From NCBI RefSeq assembly GCF_040958095.1, contig NC_091173.1, forward strand, positions 12,287,000-12,350,999: a stretch of 64,000 bases of DNA, written 5' to 3'. Origin of the DNA: Procambarus clarkii. Taxonomy: Eukaryota; Arthropoda; Malacostraca; Decapoda; Cambaridae. Shown piece by piece: positions 13,310 through 24,347 of the stretch. Position numbers and translations under genes: made by a program. Numbering within the stretch: position 1 is the first letter of the stretch; each line of letters opens with the position of its first letter. The notes beneath the pieces are model-generated. The model was not told where the DNA came from, did not search any database, and saw only the letters and a list, made by a program, of their open reading frames with translations.

Positions 13310-14600
13310 CATTTCTAATGACTCGGATGTCCATACACACTCGGGTAGTGGTCAAGGCGGTGTCCATCACTCACCGCAGATTCTGCAACTCCTCTGCTCA
13401 ACTGTTGTTTCCATTCCGAATCTTCATGGATATTTGTATCAAAAACGAATTCTTGCTATTACTGATTCTCTCCCGCGGCCTCCTCTTCGTCCATAATGAT
13501 TGGGATTGCCAGCTGCAACCATGTTGTACCAGCATACAGATTCAATGATTTGTTCTATCCTCCTTTCCTCAGTTATCTTGTCATGGTGATGTTGCCTGAC
13601 AATGCCTCTAATTTGTAGAAGAGTCATGGGTATGAAGTATATGGTATACTTCCGCGCCTTCAGCAGCCAGCACATCTGCTCGTTCATTTCCACATATTCC
13701 AACATGGGAGGGGATCTACATAAATTTAACGATTCTTCCTTGATTGGTTAGTACTCTCACCGCTCTCTTGATCTCAGCAACTATCGCAAGATTTTCTGCC
13801 CGATTTTTAGTAAGGCTTTGTAGTGCTGCTTTAGAGTCTGCAGATCACTATACCATTAGTGCCTCGTTCAAGGAATCTTAGCGCCATAACAATAGCAGTT
13901 AGCTCTGCTTGTGTTGAGGCATAGTTCTCAATACAGGCTTTTCCTTCATTTCCATGTTGTAAGGCATTATTCCTAATTACAGTGTATGCTGCACCAGCCT
14001 TGTCATTGACAGGGTTAGATGACCCACCAGTGTAGATTTGATCTAACTCATTTCCATCATCTTAATAGATTTCCTTCAGATAATTGTGCCTCATTTCTTG
14101 AGCTATTATGTTGGACTTTTTCGTTGCCATTGCATTGATGATGATCCTGCATGGGTCTGCCACCCAGGGAGGTATAACCTCTCTACAGGCAGGAGCTCAC
14201 GGGCTTGCTCAAGCAGGTGAAATTCTTCGAGGTAGCAGACTGATCTGTGATGCCATTTTTTGCTTCTGTTTCCACCTGAAAGTAGCACAGAACTCAGGTT
14301 TTTCTTAGCAATATCATTGTAATGGGGATCTCTGGCTATCTTAATTGAAAGCTTAGCATTCAGTTCCTGAATTTGGCTTTTAACACTGGGGAGGGACTCC
14401 TCCTCTCGTAGATTAGATGTTTTGGCAGTTCTTGGTACTCCAAGAATGATTGTCATGGCTTCATTTTGTATGCTTTCAAGTTTTTTCATATCGCTTTGGG
14501 AATAGGTGCATACTGGTGCGGCAAAACTGGTGCGGCATAGTCTATGACGGAGCGCACATAGGCAGTGTACATTATTTTAAGCACCGCATTAGAAGCTCCA
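13310..14600 (-). mobile_element. Decayed LINE of the I group, 3' half (reverse transcriptase thumb, RNase H, zinc tail)
   Basis: Read on the minus strand, the pieces come in the order expected for ORF2 of an RNase H-bearing LINE. First is 'YTAYVRSVIDYAAP' near 14,560. Next is 'KLESIQNEAMTIILGVPRTAK' with residues down to 14,106. Then comes RNase H-like sequence near 13,800-14,040 with 'NPVNDKAGAAYTVI' and 'YASTQAELTAI'. Last is the tail 'ESVIARIRF' with a Cys pair near 13,330-13,470. The same segments in the same order occur in the intact element at 39.3-45.3 kb. Stops and frame changes are frequent and the 5' half (endonuclease and most of the polymerase) is missing, so it is inactive. Confidence 0.75.
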
Positions 14601-14644
14601 TGTCCATTCCCGGTCGTCCTGTTGTGTCCTCCCTCCCCACCTCC

Positions 14645-14953
14645 CACGCTCCCTCCATCTAGACACTACGGGGACACCTCAAGGGGTCCCGGGAGTATAG
14701 TCTGGTGTGTTCTCGACTCTCAATCGAGAATTCAGGGTTCTAATCCCAGTCTGGGCAGAAATGGTTGGGCGCATTTCCTATCACCTAATGCTCTCAAACC
14801 TAGCAATAAGTAGGTACCCAGAAGTCAGCTTCTTGTGGGGCTTCGTCCTGGGGAGGGTCAGTAATTCGACCTGGGGGGAGGGAGGGGAAGTGACCACGAT
14901 ATAAGCCTAACGTTAAAATACACGCTGGCTGCCTGTCCCCCGACACAATGAAT
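14645..14953 (+). mobile_element. tRNA-derived SINE
   Basis: The head has a B box 'ggttctaatcc' near 14,737-14,747. The body reads 'atggttgggcgcatttcc' followed by 'aagtaggtaccca', and the 3' part reads 'gggtcagtaattcgacc'. The same order of blocks appears in the minus-strand copy at 63,134-63,360. It ends with the segment repeated inverted at 12,145. It lies at the 5' break of the neighbouring LINE relic. Confidence 0.7.
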
Positions 14954-15589
14954 ACTTATTAATCTATCCCTCCCAGTCGGCAAAACATTATCCATGTTGA
15001 ATCAAAGTTAAATCACCGTTGTCGACGTTAAATCATCGTTGTCAATATTGTCAACTATCGTGAAATAAGCCGTAAAACTCTATGGACAACCAAACCAACA
15101 TTTCGCAACAGGCTTGAATCTTTCTTCGATGCAGCAATGGTAGCCAGCCTCCCTATACAATCAAGTCACCAAAGGATAGTTGCGTCAAGCTAACTACAAC
15201 AGCCTGGCCACCAACCCCGGACAGACAAGACAGACATTCTCACCTAACTTTCTTCATGGTCGGTGGTGGTCGGTTTGCGACGGTTCTAGTGGGTGGGCGC
15301 CGTCCCTTCATTGCCTTCAAAAAGATATGATACGCGTACTGCCTAATCGCTTTTTTTTTTTATAAATCTTACCATTTTCACAACCTTTAACACTCTCCAG
15401 TACATTTCAAGTATATTTAAAAGCATTTTTAGTAAAATAATTAGGATTAAATAAAAACATTACATTCATCATTTTTAACTCTAGTTTTTCGTAAAATGCA
15501 ATAATAGGCGGCGGGACATGGCCGAGACAGCGTCATACGACGGGTGGCGAATAAAATCGACAGACCGCCACAAATATCGACCAGGATGA
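14954..15589. other. Unassigned sequence
   Basis: No gene recognised. The last 100 bp, with 'ggcggcgggacatgg', may already belong to the 5' part of the LINE that follows. A T-run lies at 15,351-15,361. Confidence 0.3.
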
Positions 15590-17864
15590 CTTTTTAGCAA
15601 AACAGGAGAAGACTGTCTAAAAATGTCCAGACTCTACCACCATCTCTGTCAAATGCTAGAGAGGATGCAAACAGAGGCCTCCCTACCAGAGCCTCATATT
15701 AACACCAAGTAAAGCATCCAGCACTTCCACAAACACGATAACATCATTTATATTTGCCAACATCAACGGTATAAAAACACGCAAATCTGAAAAAGTTCAT
15801 TTTATAGATGGTCTCCTACATGAGGCAAATGCAGTGTTTGCAGCCCTAACTGAAACCCACATAAAGGACTACCATGATGGTGAAATATGGATCTCAGTAT
15901 AATCTTTTCAGATGTGACAGGAAACACAGACTACAGGGTGGGGTCAGCCGCTACATCAATGAGACACTCATCTGCACTGAACTGCTAAACATCACAAATG
16001 ATATGGTGGAAGTGCTGATAATCAAAGTAGAGATCCTATATGTAGTTATTGTCCTTGTATATAAATCACTGGAGGCAAATCCTCAGCAGTTTAAAAACCA
16101 ACTAATGAAAATAGATCACTGCTTGGAAAACCTCACAAATCCAGCCCCGAACATCTTCCTACTTGGGGACTTCAAACTGCGCCACCTGAAATGGAAGCAC
16201 CTGGCTAATACAGTTATATCCGAGAGAATATCAGGAAGCAGCCTAAATGAATAGGCACATGGAAATGACCTACTACGGATGTGCGACAGATTTGCCTTAA
16301 ACCAGCAAATAGTAAAACCAGAAAAGAGAACACGTTGGACCTCATTTTCACTAATAATGATTAACTGATAAGGAACAATGATTACAATTACCCGTAACAC
16401 AGATCACAACCTGATTGAAGTTCTGACAAACATGGGGAGCAGACCTGCACAACCTGTACCGAGACCCAGGGGAGGAGAATTCAGCAAATTTAATTTTACT
16501 AATAAACGGATTAACTGGGAGCAAATAAACCAACATCTCACAGAAATAAGCTAATAAAGTTAAAATAAGCTGGGAAGAGCAGCTAGAAAATGCAAACTTG
16601 AACCCATGCCTGAAAAAAATACTCTGTAGCTCTAGAAATATGCTCAAACCGCATACCCCTACGAAAAAGAGAGAGATGCAAACTGGAACGGGAACATCGT
16701 TCCCTCTATAGACGAAGAAAACGAATCGCGGAACAACTTGAGAGTCACACCCTATCAAGAACGGCGAAGAAGGCTAGGTAGAGAAATATAAACAATTGAA
16801 CTAAAGCTACAAGAATCGTACAAAATCCAAGAGAGACAGCAAAATGCCATCAGTGAAATAGAGAGAAATTCGAAATATATTTTCTATGCAAAATCAAGAT
16901 AAAAAAACATCTCGTATCGGGCCCCTGCGAAAGAGAGATGGCACTTTCACAGATGACAACGAAATGAGCGAAATTCTGAGGAATCGGTAAGACTTTCCTG
17001 CGAGCCACTAAACATTAAAGCTTGATAACCCAAATGAATTTTTCATTGGGATGATGCTAACATCAAACCATATATCAGATGTCAACCTATCCCCACTGGA
17101 TTTTGAAGAAGGCATAGACAGTACGCACTCTACCCCCAGGCCCTGATTCCTGGAACTTCATATTCATCAAGAACTGTATAAACACACTGTCGCAGACCCC
17201 TTACATTCTTTGGAGACAAAGCCTAGATACTGGCCTTGTCCCTGGCATATTAAAAATAGCAGAGCAATGAAAATGAGCACCGCTCCATAGAAGAGGAAAT
17301 AAGGCCGAGGCAAAAAATTACAGACCGATAGAACTATCACACACATTAAAAATCTTTGAGAGTGCACTAAGAAATAAGATCACAAAACACACAATCACAG
17401 CATCTCCATAACCCTGGACAACATGGGTTCAGAACAGGGCGCTCTTGCCTATCACAGTTGCTGGACCACTATGACATGGCACTAGATGCTATGGAAGACA
17501 AGCAAAACGCTGATGTAATTTACACAGATTTCGCAAAAGCCTTCGACAAATGAGACCATAGTGTTATTGCACACAAAAGGCGTGCAAAAGGAATTACCGG
17601 AAAATAGGCCGATGGATCTACAATTTCCTGCCTAATAGAACCCAATGTGTAATAGTCAACAAAATAAAATATGGATACTTACCATGACCCTTGAGGATTT
17701 GTTCATCTGATGTGGTGGAGGCTGACTCCATACACAGTTTCAAATATAGATATGACAGAGCCCAGTAGGCTCAGGAATCAGTACGATTGGTTGTTTGACG
17801 GTTGAGAGGCGGGACCAAAGAGCCAGAACTCAACCCCCGCAAGCACAATTAGGTGAGTACAATA
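15590..17864 (+). mobile_element. Decayed CR1/L2-type LINE with endonuclease, reverse transcriptase and 3' tail
   Basis: The endonuclease begins near 15,745 with 'FANINGIKTRKSEK' and 'ALTETHI'. It continues at 15,940-16,250 with 'GGVSRYI', 'LLGDFKLRHLKW' and related residues. Reverse transcriptase pieces lie at 17,130-17,690: 'PGPDSWNF', 'GNKAEAKNYRPIELSHTLKIFE', 'FLPNRTQCVIVN'. The tail from 17,709 ('gatgtggtggaggctgact') to 'aattaggtgagtac' is shared with the copies ending at 34,507 and 57,995. Many stops and frame changes interrupt it, and much of the polymerase, including the YADD region, is missing between 17,690 and the tail. No RNase H is seen, in contrast to the I-type elements here. 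Confidence 0.8.
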
Positions 17865-18240
17865 CCCCCGTTGAAGAGCAGAGGTGCAACAGGTACTCTG
17901 AGAGAGAACTATCAACATCAGAGGCCCGAGACTGTTCAATACGCTTCCACTACACATAAGGGGCATAACTGGCAGACCCCTCACAGTGTTCAAGAGAGAA
18001 CTTGACAAATACCTCCAAAGGATACCTGATCAACCAGGCTGTGACTCATACGCCAAGCTGCGAGCAGCCGCGTCCAACAGCCTGGTTGACCAGTCCAGCA
18101 ACCAGGAGACCTGGTCGACGACCGGGCCGCGGGGACGTTGAGCCCCGAAAACACCTTAAGGTAACCTCAAGGTACCGAAAACACCTCAAGATAACCTCAA
18201 GGTACCGAAAACAATTTAAGGTAACCTCAAGGTAAGGTTG
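17865..18240 (+). mobile_element. 3' end of a second LINE family
   Basis: Begins with 'agaggtgcaacaggtactct' and ends in several imperfect repeats of 'aaggtaacctcaaggtacc'. A related segment occurs at 60,720-60,963. Terminal tandem repeats of this sort are typical of CR1-like LINE 3' ends. No coding domain beyond the last part of a polymerase-type ORF is preserved. Confidence 0.65.
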
Positions 18241-18335
18241 AGCTGACCACCGGTGGTGACGTCACCAAGGGGGCGGAGCTTCAAACCGCTGCTAGTGACT
18301 TAGCTCCTCCCCCTGGTGACCTTATTACACATCTC
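18241..18335. repeat. Imperfect inverted repeat with a palindromic CRE-like core
   Basis: The arms are near 18,261-18,280 ('gtcaccaagggggcggagct') and 18,310-18,330 (inverse 'agctcctccccctggtgacc'). The left end contains the 12-bp palindrome 'ggtgacgtcacc' at 18,255-18,266. It may be a small non-autonomous element. Regulatory function is not shown. Confidence 0.4.
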
Positions 18336-18644
18336 AAAGGCAAAGTTTCAATGTCCATGTTCAATGAAACATATAACAAACCAAAATAAACACTTACCTA
18401 TGTTATTGTTGTTGATTTAGGGGCGACGATGATATACACGCCAAGCGTCGTACAAACCGGCGGACCGTTGAATAGCAATGCCAGACGGTAATATCAAATC
18501 CCAATGTGTAAAATCGCGAAACGGAAGGTGATCCGGCGGCGCCCAGGCGGAGCACAGGTGGCCACACGTCCGCTCGTCGTCAAGGTTGAACCAAGAGTCC
18601 CAATACTTGCCAACAGAAGCCACCCTGTGATTGGCTGTTCTGGT

Positions 18645-18785
18645 AAAAATAAAATAAAATAAAATGTTTATTTAGGTAAGGTACATACATACAATAAATT
18701 TTTACAAAGATTGGTTGACTTAAAGGTAGAGCTAGTACATAAAATGCCTAAAGCCACTATTACGCAAAGCGTTTCGGGCATGATA
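18645..18785 (-). mobile_element. I-type LINE 3' end
   Basis: On the minus strand it starts 'gcccgaaacgctttgcg', includes 'aatagtggctttaggc' and ends with 'cctaaataaa' and an (AAAAT)n-type tail. The same end follows the relic ORF at 46.4 kb and recurs at 48.1 kb, so it is a 5'-truncated LINE insertion. Confidence 0.65.
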
Positions 18786-18934
18786 AACTTAAATGACAAG
18801 CAAATGGTGGATGTAAACACACAGTTTCTACCAATCAAATGCTAGCGCGGGAAAGGTGCTCTTCAGTACAATAACCAGCCTCGAGTCTCGCTGTTGTTGG
18901 CCTCTTGGTATATATGTTCCGAACCTTAATGGAA

Positions 18935-19022
18935 TCGGTGAGTACAACTAGGTGAATACAGCTGAGGGGCGGGACCAAACAGCTGAAGCTCAATTCCCTA
19001 CGCATAACTAGGCGAGTCCATA
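18935..19022 (+). mobile_element. Fragment of CR1/L2-type LINE tail
   Basis: Contains 'ggtgagtacaactaggtga', 'ggggcgggaccaaacagct' and 'cataactaggcgagt', i.e. two terminal repeats around the conserved tail block. It is the shortest kind of insertion of this family. Confidence 0.55.
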
Positions 19023-19204
19023 GGAATTACCGTTTGTCCTGGCGCCATCTATGTTTTGACAGCAGTACTACTAATGTTCCCACGTTATGTGATGATCGCT
19101 ATACGGGTGTTACGGTCAGTTGCTCTTCTATATATGTTTATGGACAACGTAGGTGATTTGAGGCAATTTGCGGCCAGAGTGAAATAGTATCCACGCGGTG
19201 AGTG

Positions 19205-22200
19205 ATGAAGGAGGATATATACTGCTGTGTACTCGACCAGCGGGTGAGAGGCAAGTTATATCGAACAATTATGGGGAATAGATGGGTTATTTTAAGCGTA
19301 GAATGTCAGGTAACCGGTAACTACACAGATGGGGTAGTGTTTTTTTAAGTCTTTATTTACTAAAGTGGAACATTACATTATGCCTTTAGCTGAACAAGTC
19401 TACTGGTGGGGGAAGTAGACAGGTTTTATGAAGGTATTTTACCTAAATATTTGTATTTGGTTAACTAGTTCAGCCGTTACCAGGGAGGGTGTTCCTTTAA
19501 TCTAAAAATTCTAGCCGGACAAGTGATTAAATAAAGAAATTGAATAGAACGAAGTGGTTTGCCAGGGTGCTTAACATTTAGTTTAGTTCACTTAATATGC
19601 AGCCCATGCTTAAAGAATGCAAGTTTATCATATTGAATTTACCGTAGTTTTACTGCATTTAATATACAGTTTTTACCCTATTTAATTATGTCGGGTAAAG
19701 GCCGGTCGTGGAAAGTTCCTAATATAGCAAGTTTTAAAGGAAGTTTGAGTTAACTTTAACGCTTAAGTTAGTGACCAATTAGCTTAGTCTATTGTGAGGA
19801 AAGTTACTAGAATCTAACATTGCAAGTGCCATTTCTCTACTCTTTTTTGAGAAACATGACTAGATACATGAATCGCATAGTTTTATTACTAAATGTTCAT
19901 GGATTAGGTTGCATAGTTGAGGAAATAGTGATAAGGTTTATGATTTTGTGTACCTTGACTTCAGCAGAGATTTTGATAGTGGCTCGGATCATTGGGAATG
20001 CTGACTGAAGTTGATTAGGTGATTGCTATACCAAAGGAAATTAGTATAAATGGGGTTAAGTTGGGAGAAGTGTTGTAAGTAGTGCCTAAAAGCTCTCCTT
20101 GGACCTCGGTTATTCGCAAGATTATGGTTTAGACTGCAATAGTTGCAGAATTGGCAAATAAAAAAAATACCGATGCCCTATATAGTTTTGAAATGGTTAA
20201 GACTACCAGATGCAGTTTAATGCTGACAAATGTAAGGTTTGGGGGCTAGGTAAAGATGAGATAGATGGTGTAGATTGTTAAGAGTAATAAATTTTTTGCA
20301 GTTGGTAAATTCTCAAGCTGGCACTGCTCTCCAGCCTGGGATGTTGATTGGTTAGTCTTCAACTGCCTCCCAACATGGTAGTGAGGTCCTGAGCTGACAT
20401 GCAGTGAGGAACGTGGAAAGCTTCCTGAATTGGCACATGGTATGCCTCCCTTTCAAAAACAGCAGCTGGCACAAATGTTCCAGCTAACATCAGAATAGTG
20501 GATGAAGCCCACACTAAAATGTAAGTGGTACAGTAAATGGACACCCCCCCCCCTCCCTTTTGACACTGAACAGTTGGGAGGAAAGGGGGGGGGGGAGAAA
20601 GTGTGGCTTATAGTTCTATTGCTACAGAATCTTTTGCCATAAGCCAGTGGCAGTGCCTATTGGCACTTGCTATTCAGAATCTCCCCCTTACATAGTTAAT
20701 TAAAAAAGAAATGCTGTAGACAAGCTTAACTTTTGAAGGGGGGCAACATTTTCGTTGCCATCAAAGCACATCAAAGATGCTCTGAGCTAACTTCCCCTAG
20801 TCATTAGTGAATGGTGGCCAGTAACTCTCTAGTAGGAACTTTCTGCATGGATTCTAATGGCAGTAAAGTGTGCACTTCTGCTGTATCTGCCAGTTTGCTA
20901 GAAATTGAAATTGGCATGCTTGCTCAGCAACTACTTGCCCTCTTGTACCATGTTACTCAACCATAACATAACCACCACACCACCCATTCTTCTAAAATAA
21001 CATCCCATATGATAAAAACTTCTGCTTTTAATAAATATTTCTAACTTTAATATTAGTTGGCTTGCATGGTGTGTTAATCATTCCTTTGGCAGAACTGTAG
21101 CTAAATAGTTCCCACAAAACATTTAATCCATTAACAGTACTGTATCAGGTTCATAAAGAAATTTATAATAAAGACCAAGTGTGGTCATAAGTGCTGCAGA
21201 TGGGGGAGATAGAACCTTACACCTGCAGAAGTGTGATGATAACTGGAGAGAATATGGCCTTGTATAGTTGCTAGTGTAAAAATATTACTAAATTTAAAAC
21301 AATCGCATTGTCTTGGTAGTATAGTTGGGTTAATTATGAATTTTCAGACTAAAAAGCTTGGTATTAATTAAACAGAATAAATTTGTCCCCCTAGTAGTAA
21401 GCAGTGGTTGCAAAAGAATAAGAATTTGTATTGCTTTTACAGTATTCAAATGTTACACATGGTTGTTAAATTAAAGTTTGTTTGCAATGTTCCAGAAAAA
21501 TGTTCATGACTAAAGTTGTTGGAAAATAAAATTTGTATAGGATGTTGACTTGAAATGACTATAGCTTTGTAATTAATAAAAATGGGAAAAAAAGATACTT
21601 AGTGTGCCATTTAAAACGGCAACTGTTAAACTGGTGGTACAGGTATGAACAAAATAACATCGCTATGCAAATAACTTTTTAGTAATATTTACTGTTCACA
21701 TGACAGGTTGTGGAAGGTCCTGGCAACAAAGAGCTGCAGGAAAATACTTGCATATCTACAGTAAGTAGTGTTGTGTACATTGGAATTAGAGGGTAGAAGT
21801 TAATTGCTAAAAACCTATTAAATATTAGGGTATGGAAGTCTAGGCTAGTGGGTACCATATCTGTAAGTTTAGTCCTTTCAGGAATGTATTGAATAGAATG
21901 GTATGTTGAAATTGTGAAAATTGTAATGTGGGGCATTAGATCTTAAACAGCATAGTTGAGGGTGTTTTATTAATAATTTTAATGAAATATAAATCTTGTT
22001 TAGTTAACATTAAAGCTTATTTAACAAACATTTATTTAATCTATAAATGTATAACACTTAAGGGTAATCATGAGTCAAAGTTAATGGCAGGAAAAGTTTT
22101 GTTCTAAGTGATGGTATTTTTCCCTTGAAAGTAAAAAAAAATATTCAATGTTTACTTTAGCTTGGTTTTAAATTTATATAGTTTTCCAGAATGTGGTTTG

Positions 22201-22874
22201 GAAAGTCCCTTTGTCAGTTGGAAGTTAATTGCTTAAACAGAATCAGGCGAGTTGTAGTAAAGGTTAATCTGAATAGATTTGCATAAAAGTAAAAAAATAG
22301 TAATAACTTAAACAATATAGCATTGGCTAAAGATAAATGTAAATTGCCATTGAAGTGCAGTTGTGGATTGTTTCTCAAATGACATATATATTTATATTGC
22401 TAAATTAGATCTTTAATACTGCTACTAGAATATGTAGGAAAGGTAAATTCCTTAAAAAAAATTTTCCATCTGAATTTGTAAACTACTGAATGCTAATTTG
22501 AAAAGTAAAGCAAGATTGGCTTTAAATCTGAAATTAATTTGAATTATTTTTCAGGTGAAAGTGATTATGATGCATGGACTGGGGCTCCTTTACTCTGCAA
22601 AAGGAAATCTACAAAAGTGGGTGAGTTTGAATTTGATGTTTTAGCTATATCAATGACTTAATCTTAATTCTCTTATCTAGTCCATTTATAGGTGTGTAAC
22701 CATGTCCTACTGTTACAACCCACAGGGAATGATGCAGTTTGTATTGATCCTACCCCATTTCATAAAAGGGGACCAGGCAGTCCTGCAGATTTCCCTGACT
22801 TGGCTTTTTCAGAGCTTTGCTCTACTACCCATCTAATAGATGGACTAGATTTGCATAGGTTTAGGGACCCTTAA
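19205..22874 (+). CDS. Predicted four-exon gene for an unidentified 100-residue protein
   Basis: Function unknown. Proposed coding exons are 19,205-19,243, 20,302-20,350, 22,555-22,620 and 22,726-22,874. The first starts at an ATG with an in-frame TGA two codons upstream and a G at -3. Donors read 'cgg|gtgaga', 'ttg|gttagt' and 'tgg|gtgagt'; acceptors read 'ttttttgcag', 'tatttttcag' and 'caacccacag'. Every junction keeps the frame, giving 303 nt including the TAA. The protein begins 'MKEDIYCC', has 'GESDYDAWTG' and the basic 'LLCKRKSTK' in the middle, and ends 'HKRGPGSPADFPDLAFSEL' and 'LHRFRDP'. No membrane segment or signal peptide is seen. Intron 1 contains a LINE relic. A 54-nt phase-matched exon at 21,707 could be a cassette. 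Splicing is inferred from sequence only. The last two exons are the best supported. Confidence 0.42.
19930..20280 (+). mobile_element. Strongly decayed LINE reverse transcriptase relic
   Basis: Fragments of the polymerase can still be read: 'VYLDFSRDFD' (motif A) near 19,950, a 'VPQG..LGP'-like remnant near 20,090, and 'MQFNADKCKV' near 20,210. Spacing is shrunken and frames change. It lies inside the predicted first intron of the four-exon gene. Confidence 0.5.
20811..20966 (+). pseudogene. Short frame with weak LAMTOR5/HBXIP resemblance
   Basis: A 51-residue frame begins at an ATG. It contains 'NSLVGTFCMDSNG' and, about 20 residues later, 'IGMLAQQLLAL'. Vertebrate LAMTOR5, a Ragulator subunit on lysosomes, has 'PSIVGVLCTDSQG' and 'VLAQQAAKL' at similar spacing. 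Sequence before and after does not match, and no splice sites frame it well. Chance similarity is quite possible. Confidence 0.2.
21707..21760 (+). other. Possible 54-nt cassette exon of the four-exon gene
   Basis: Flanked by 'tgacag' and 'gtaagt', it is 18 codons long and has the same phase at both ends as the junction between exons 2 and 3. Inclusion would therefore keep the frame open and add residues beginning 'CGRSWQQRAAGK'. There is no transcript evidence. A second frame across it is also open, so the call is tentative. Confidence 0.3.
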
Positions 22875-23259
22875 CAATGGTTACATTGTTAATTCTCACA
22901 GGGCTTGTTTGCTGAATGGGTGGATGCATCTAAAACCTTAGTGCCTGGCATGCATTGTACAGTGCTTTCAGTAAAGCATATGTACAATGTGTTGATGGCA
23001 CTAAAGTGGTGGATGTAATGTTTCCATTCAGGGAACAAGCTCTGCACTAAAATCAGAGGAAGGGATAGGCCTTGCTGAACCAATCTTAAAAGATTGGCTG
23101 TTAGGATTTTTTTGGCTTATTATTAGGCATTGGTGATAATAAAAGTAGTGTCCCTGTTTAATGTTTATTTTTCTTTTACAGGTGATTGTCTCTGGAGTTG
23201 TCTTGGCCTTTTGGATCTTCTGTTGATCTAGGAGCATCTGTCCCACAACCTGAAACAGT

Positions 23260-23265
23260 AATAAA
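23260..23265 (+). promoter_or_regulatory. Candidate polyadenylation signal of the four-exon gene
   Basis: AATAAA about 390 bases after the predicted stop. Another AATAAA lies about 45 bases further on near 23,305. Confidence 0.35.
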
Positions 23266-23836
23266 TATTAGATGTATTAAATACTATATGTAAAACTTAT
23301 TAAATAAAACAATTTTAATGAAACTACTTTATATACCTTATCCTGAAATTATGCTGGAAATTATTGTTTACTACTATTGATGCAATGTTTAAACTTCTGA
23401 AATTTTTTTAGTTTGAAAATAAATACTTGGTAAAATTTACACCTATTTGTAACTTGTTACATAGGTGCATGCAAAATGCATTGAAAAGATGTAAAAATGG
23501 CCTACCTATTCAATTTACATAACTGAGACTAATTTGCAATATTTGTTAAATATTAAAGTGGAAGAAACTTTAGTCAATATTTTAGTTTTCATATTTGAAA
23601 GTAAATTTAAAGCTATGCAACACCTAAGCTTTGTACAAATTATGATTAATTTAACTAAAGATCATTGTTAAATTTACAAAACATTAGAAAAGTGACACTG
23701 AAGCATCTATACAACATGGTTTTCAGTCTTTGGTAACTTAAATTTAATCAAAGCTCTTAAATGATTTGTCTGCCAAACTCTTCAGATATTCCGAAATATT
23801 TTACCTAGATTAAAACCAAAATTGTTTGAAAGGGCA

Positions 23837-24215
23837 AAACAGATTCCTGTCAATTAGTTTGACCTAACATCTGCAAGGTCCTGAAGGAATGGAATTTTTT
23901 TTTTTAAACTTTTTGCTAAAAACAAACCCTGCTGAATGAACCTACTCATTTTTTTAGAAATGGTAATTGCAACATTACCAAAGGCCATTGTTTTAATAGC
24001 CAAAGTACCAAATGAAAGACCAAGAAGCAACAAACAGGTACATGGTAGAAAGGACAAAAGAATGGTTACGAGGACCCTTTCATTTGTTAAAGAAATGACT
24101 GGGAAAAATGCTGTCATACCACAAGGGGTCTTAACCCTCGTCATATACATCACTGACCTTAATCTAAATATTACCGACAACATGTTATAAAGAATATAAT
24201 ATTGAGGCCTTAATG
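23837..24215 (+). mobile_element. Decayed LINE reverse transcriptase relic
   Basis: Readable fragments are 'SLT.ICKVLKEW' near 23,860 and 'VIPQGVLTLVIYITDLNLNI' at 24,115-24,175. The latter corresponds to the 'GVPQGSVLGPLLFLIYINDL' block of CR1/L2-type elements. The segment between them carries a substituted linker and frame changes. Confidence 0.6.
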
Positions 24216-24347
24216 CAGATCTCTAACTCTACAAATAGTAACAAGACTGGCAATTTCTTAATATAAAACAGAAAAAAATCCAAGACCTTGCACGTGAGCC
24301 AGAACAATCCATATCACAACTACCACATTAAAATGAAACAACAATGA

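Noticed and set aside
20404-20520. Further exon of the four-exon gene between 'tgcag' and 'gtaagt'
   Set aside because: All three frames contain stops when joined to the neighbouring exons.
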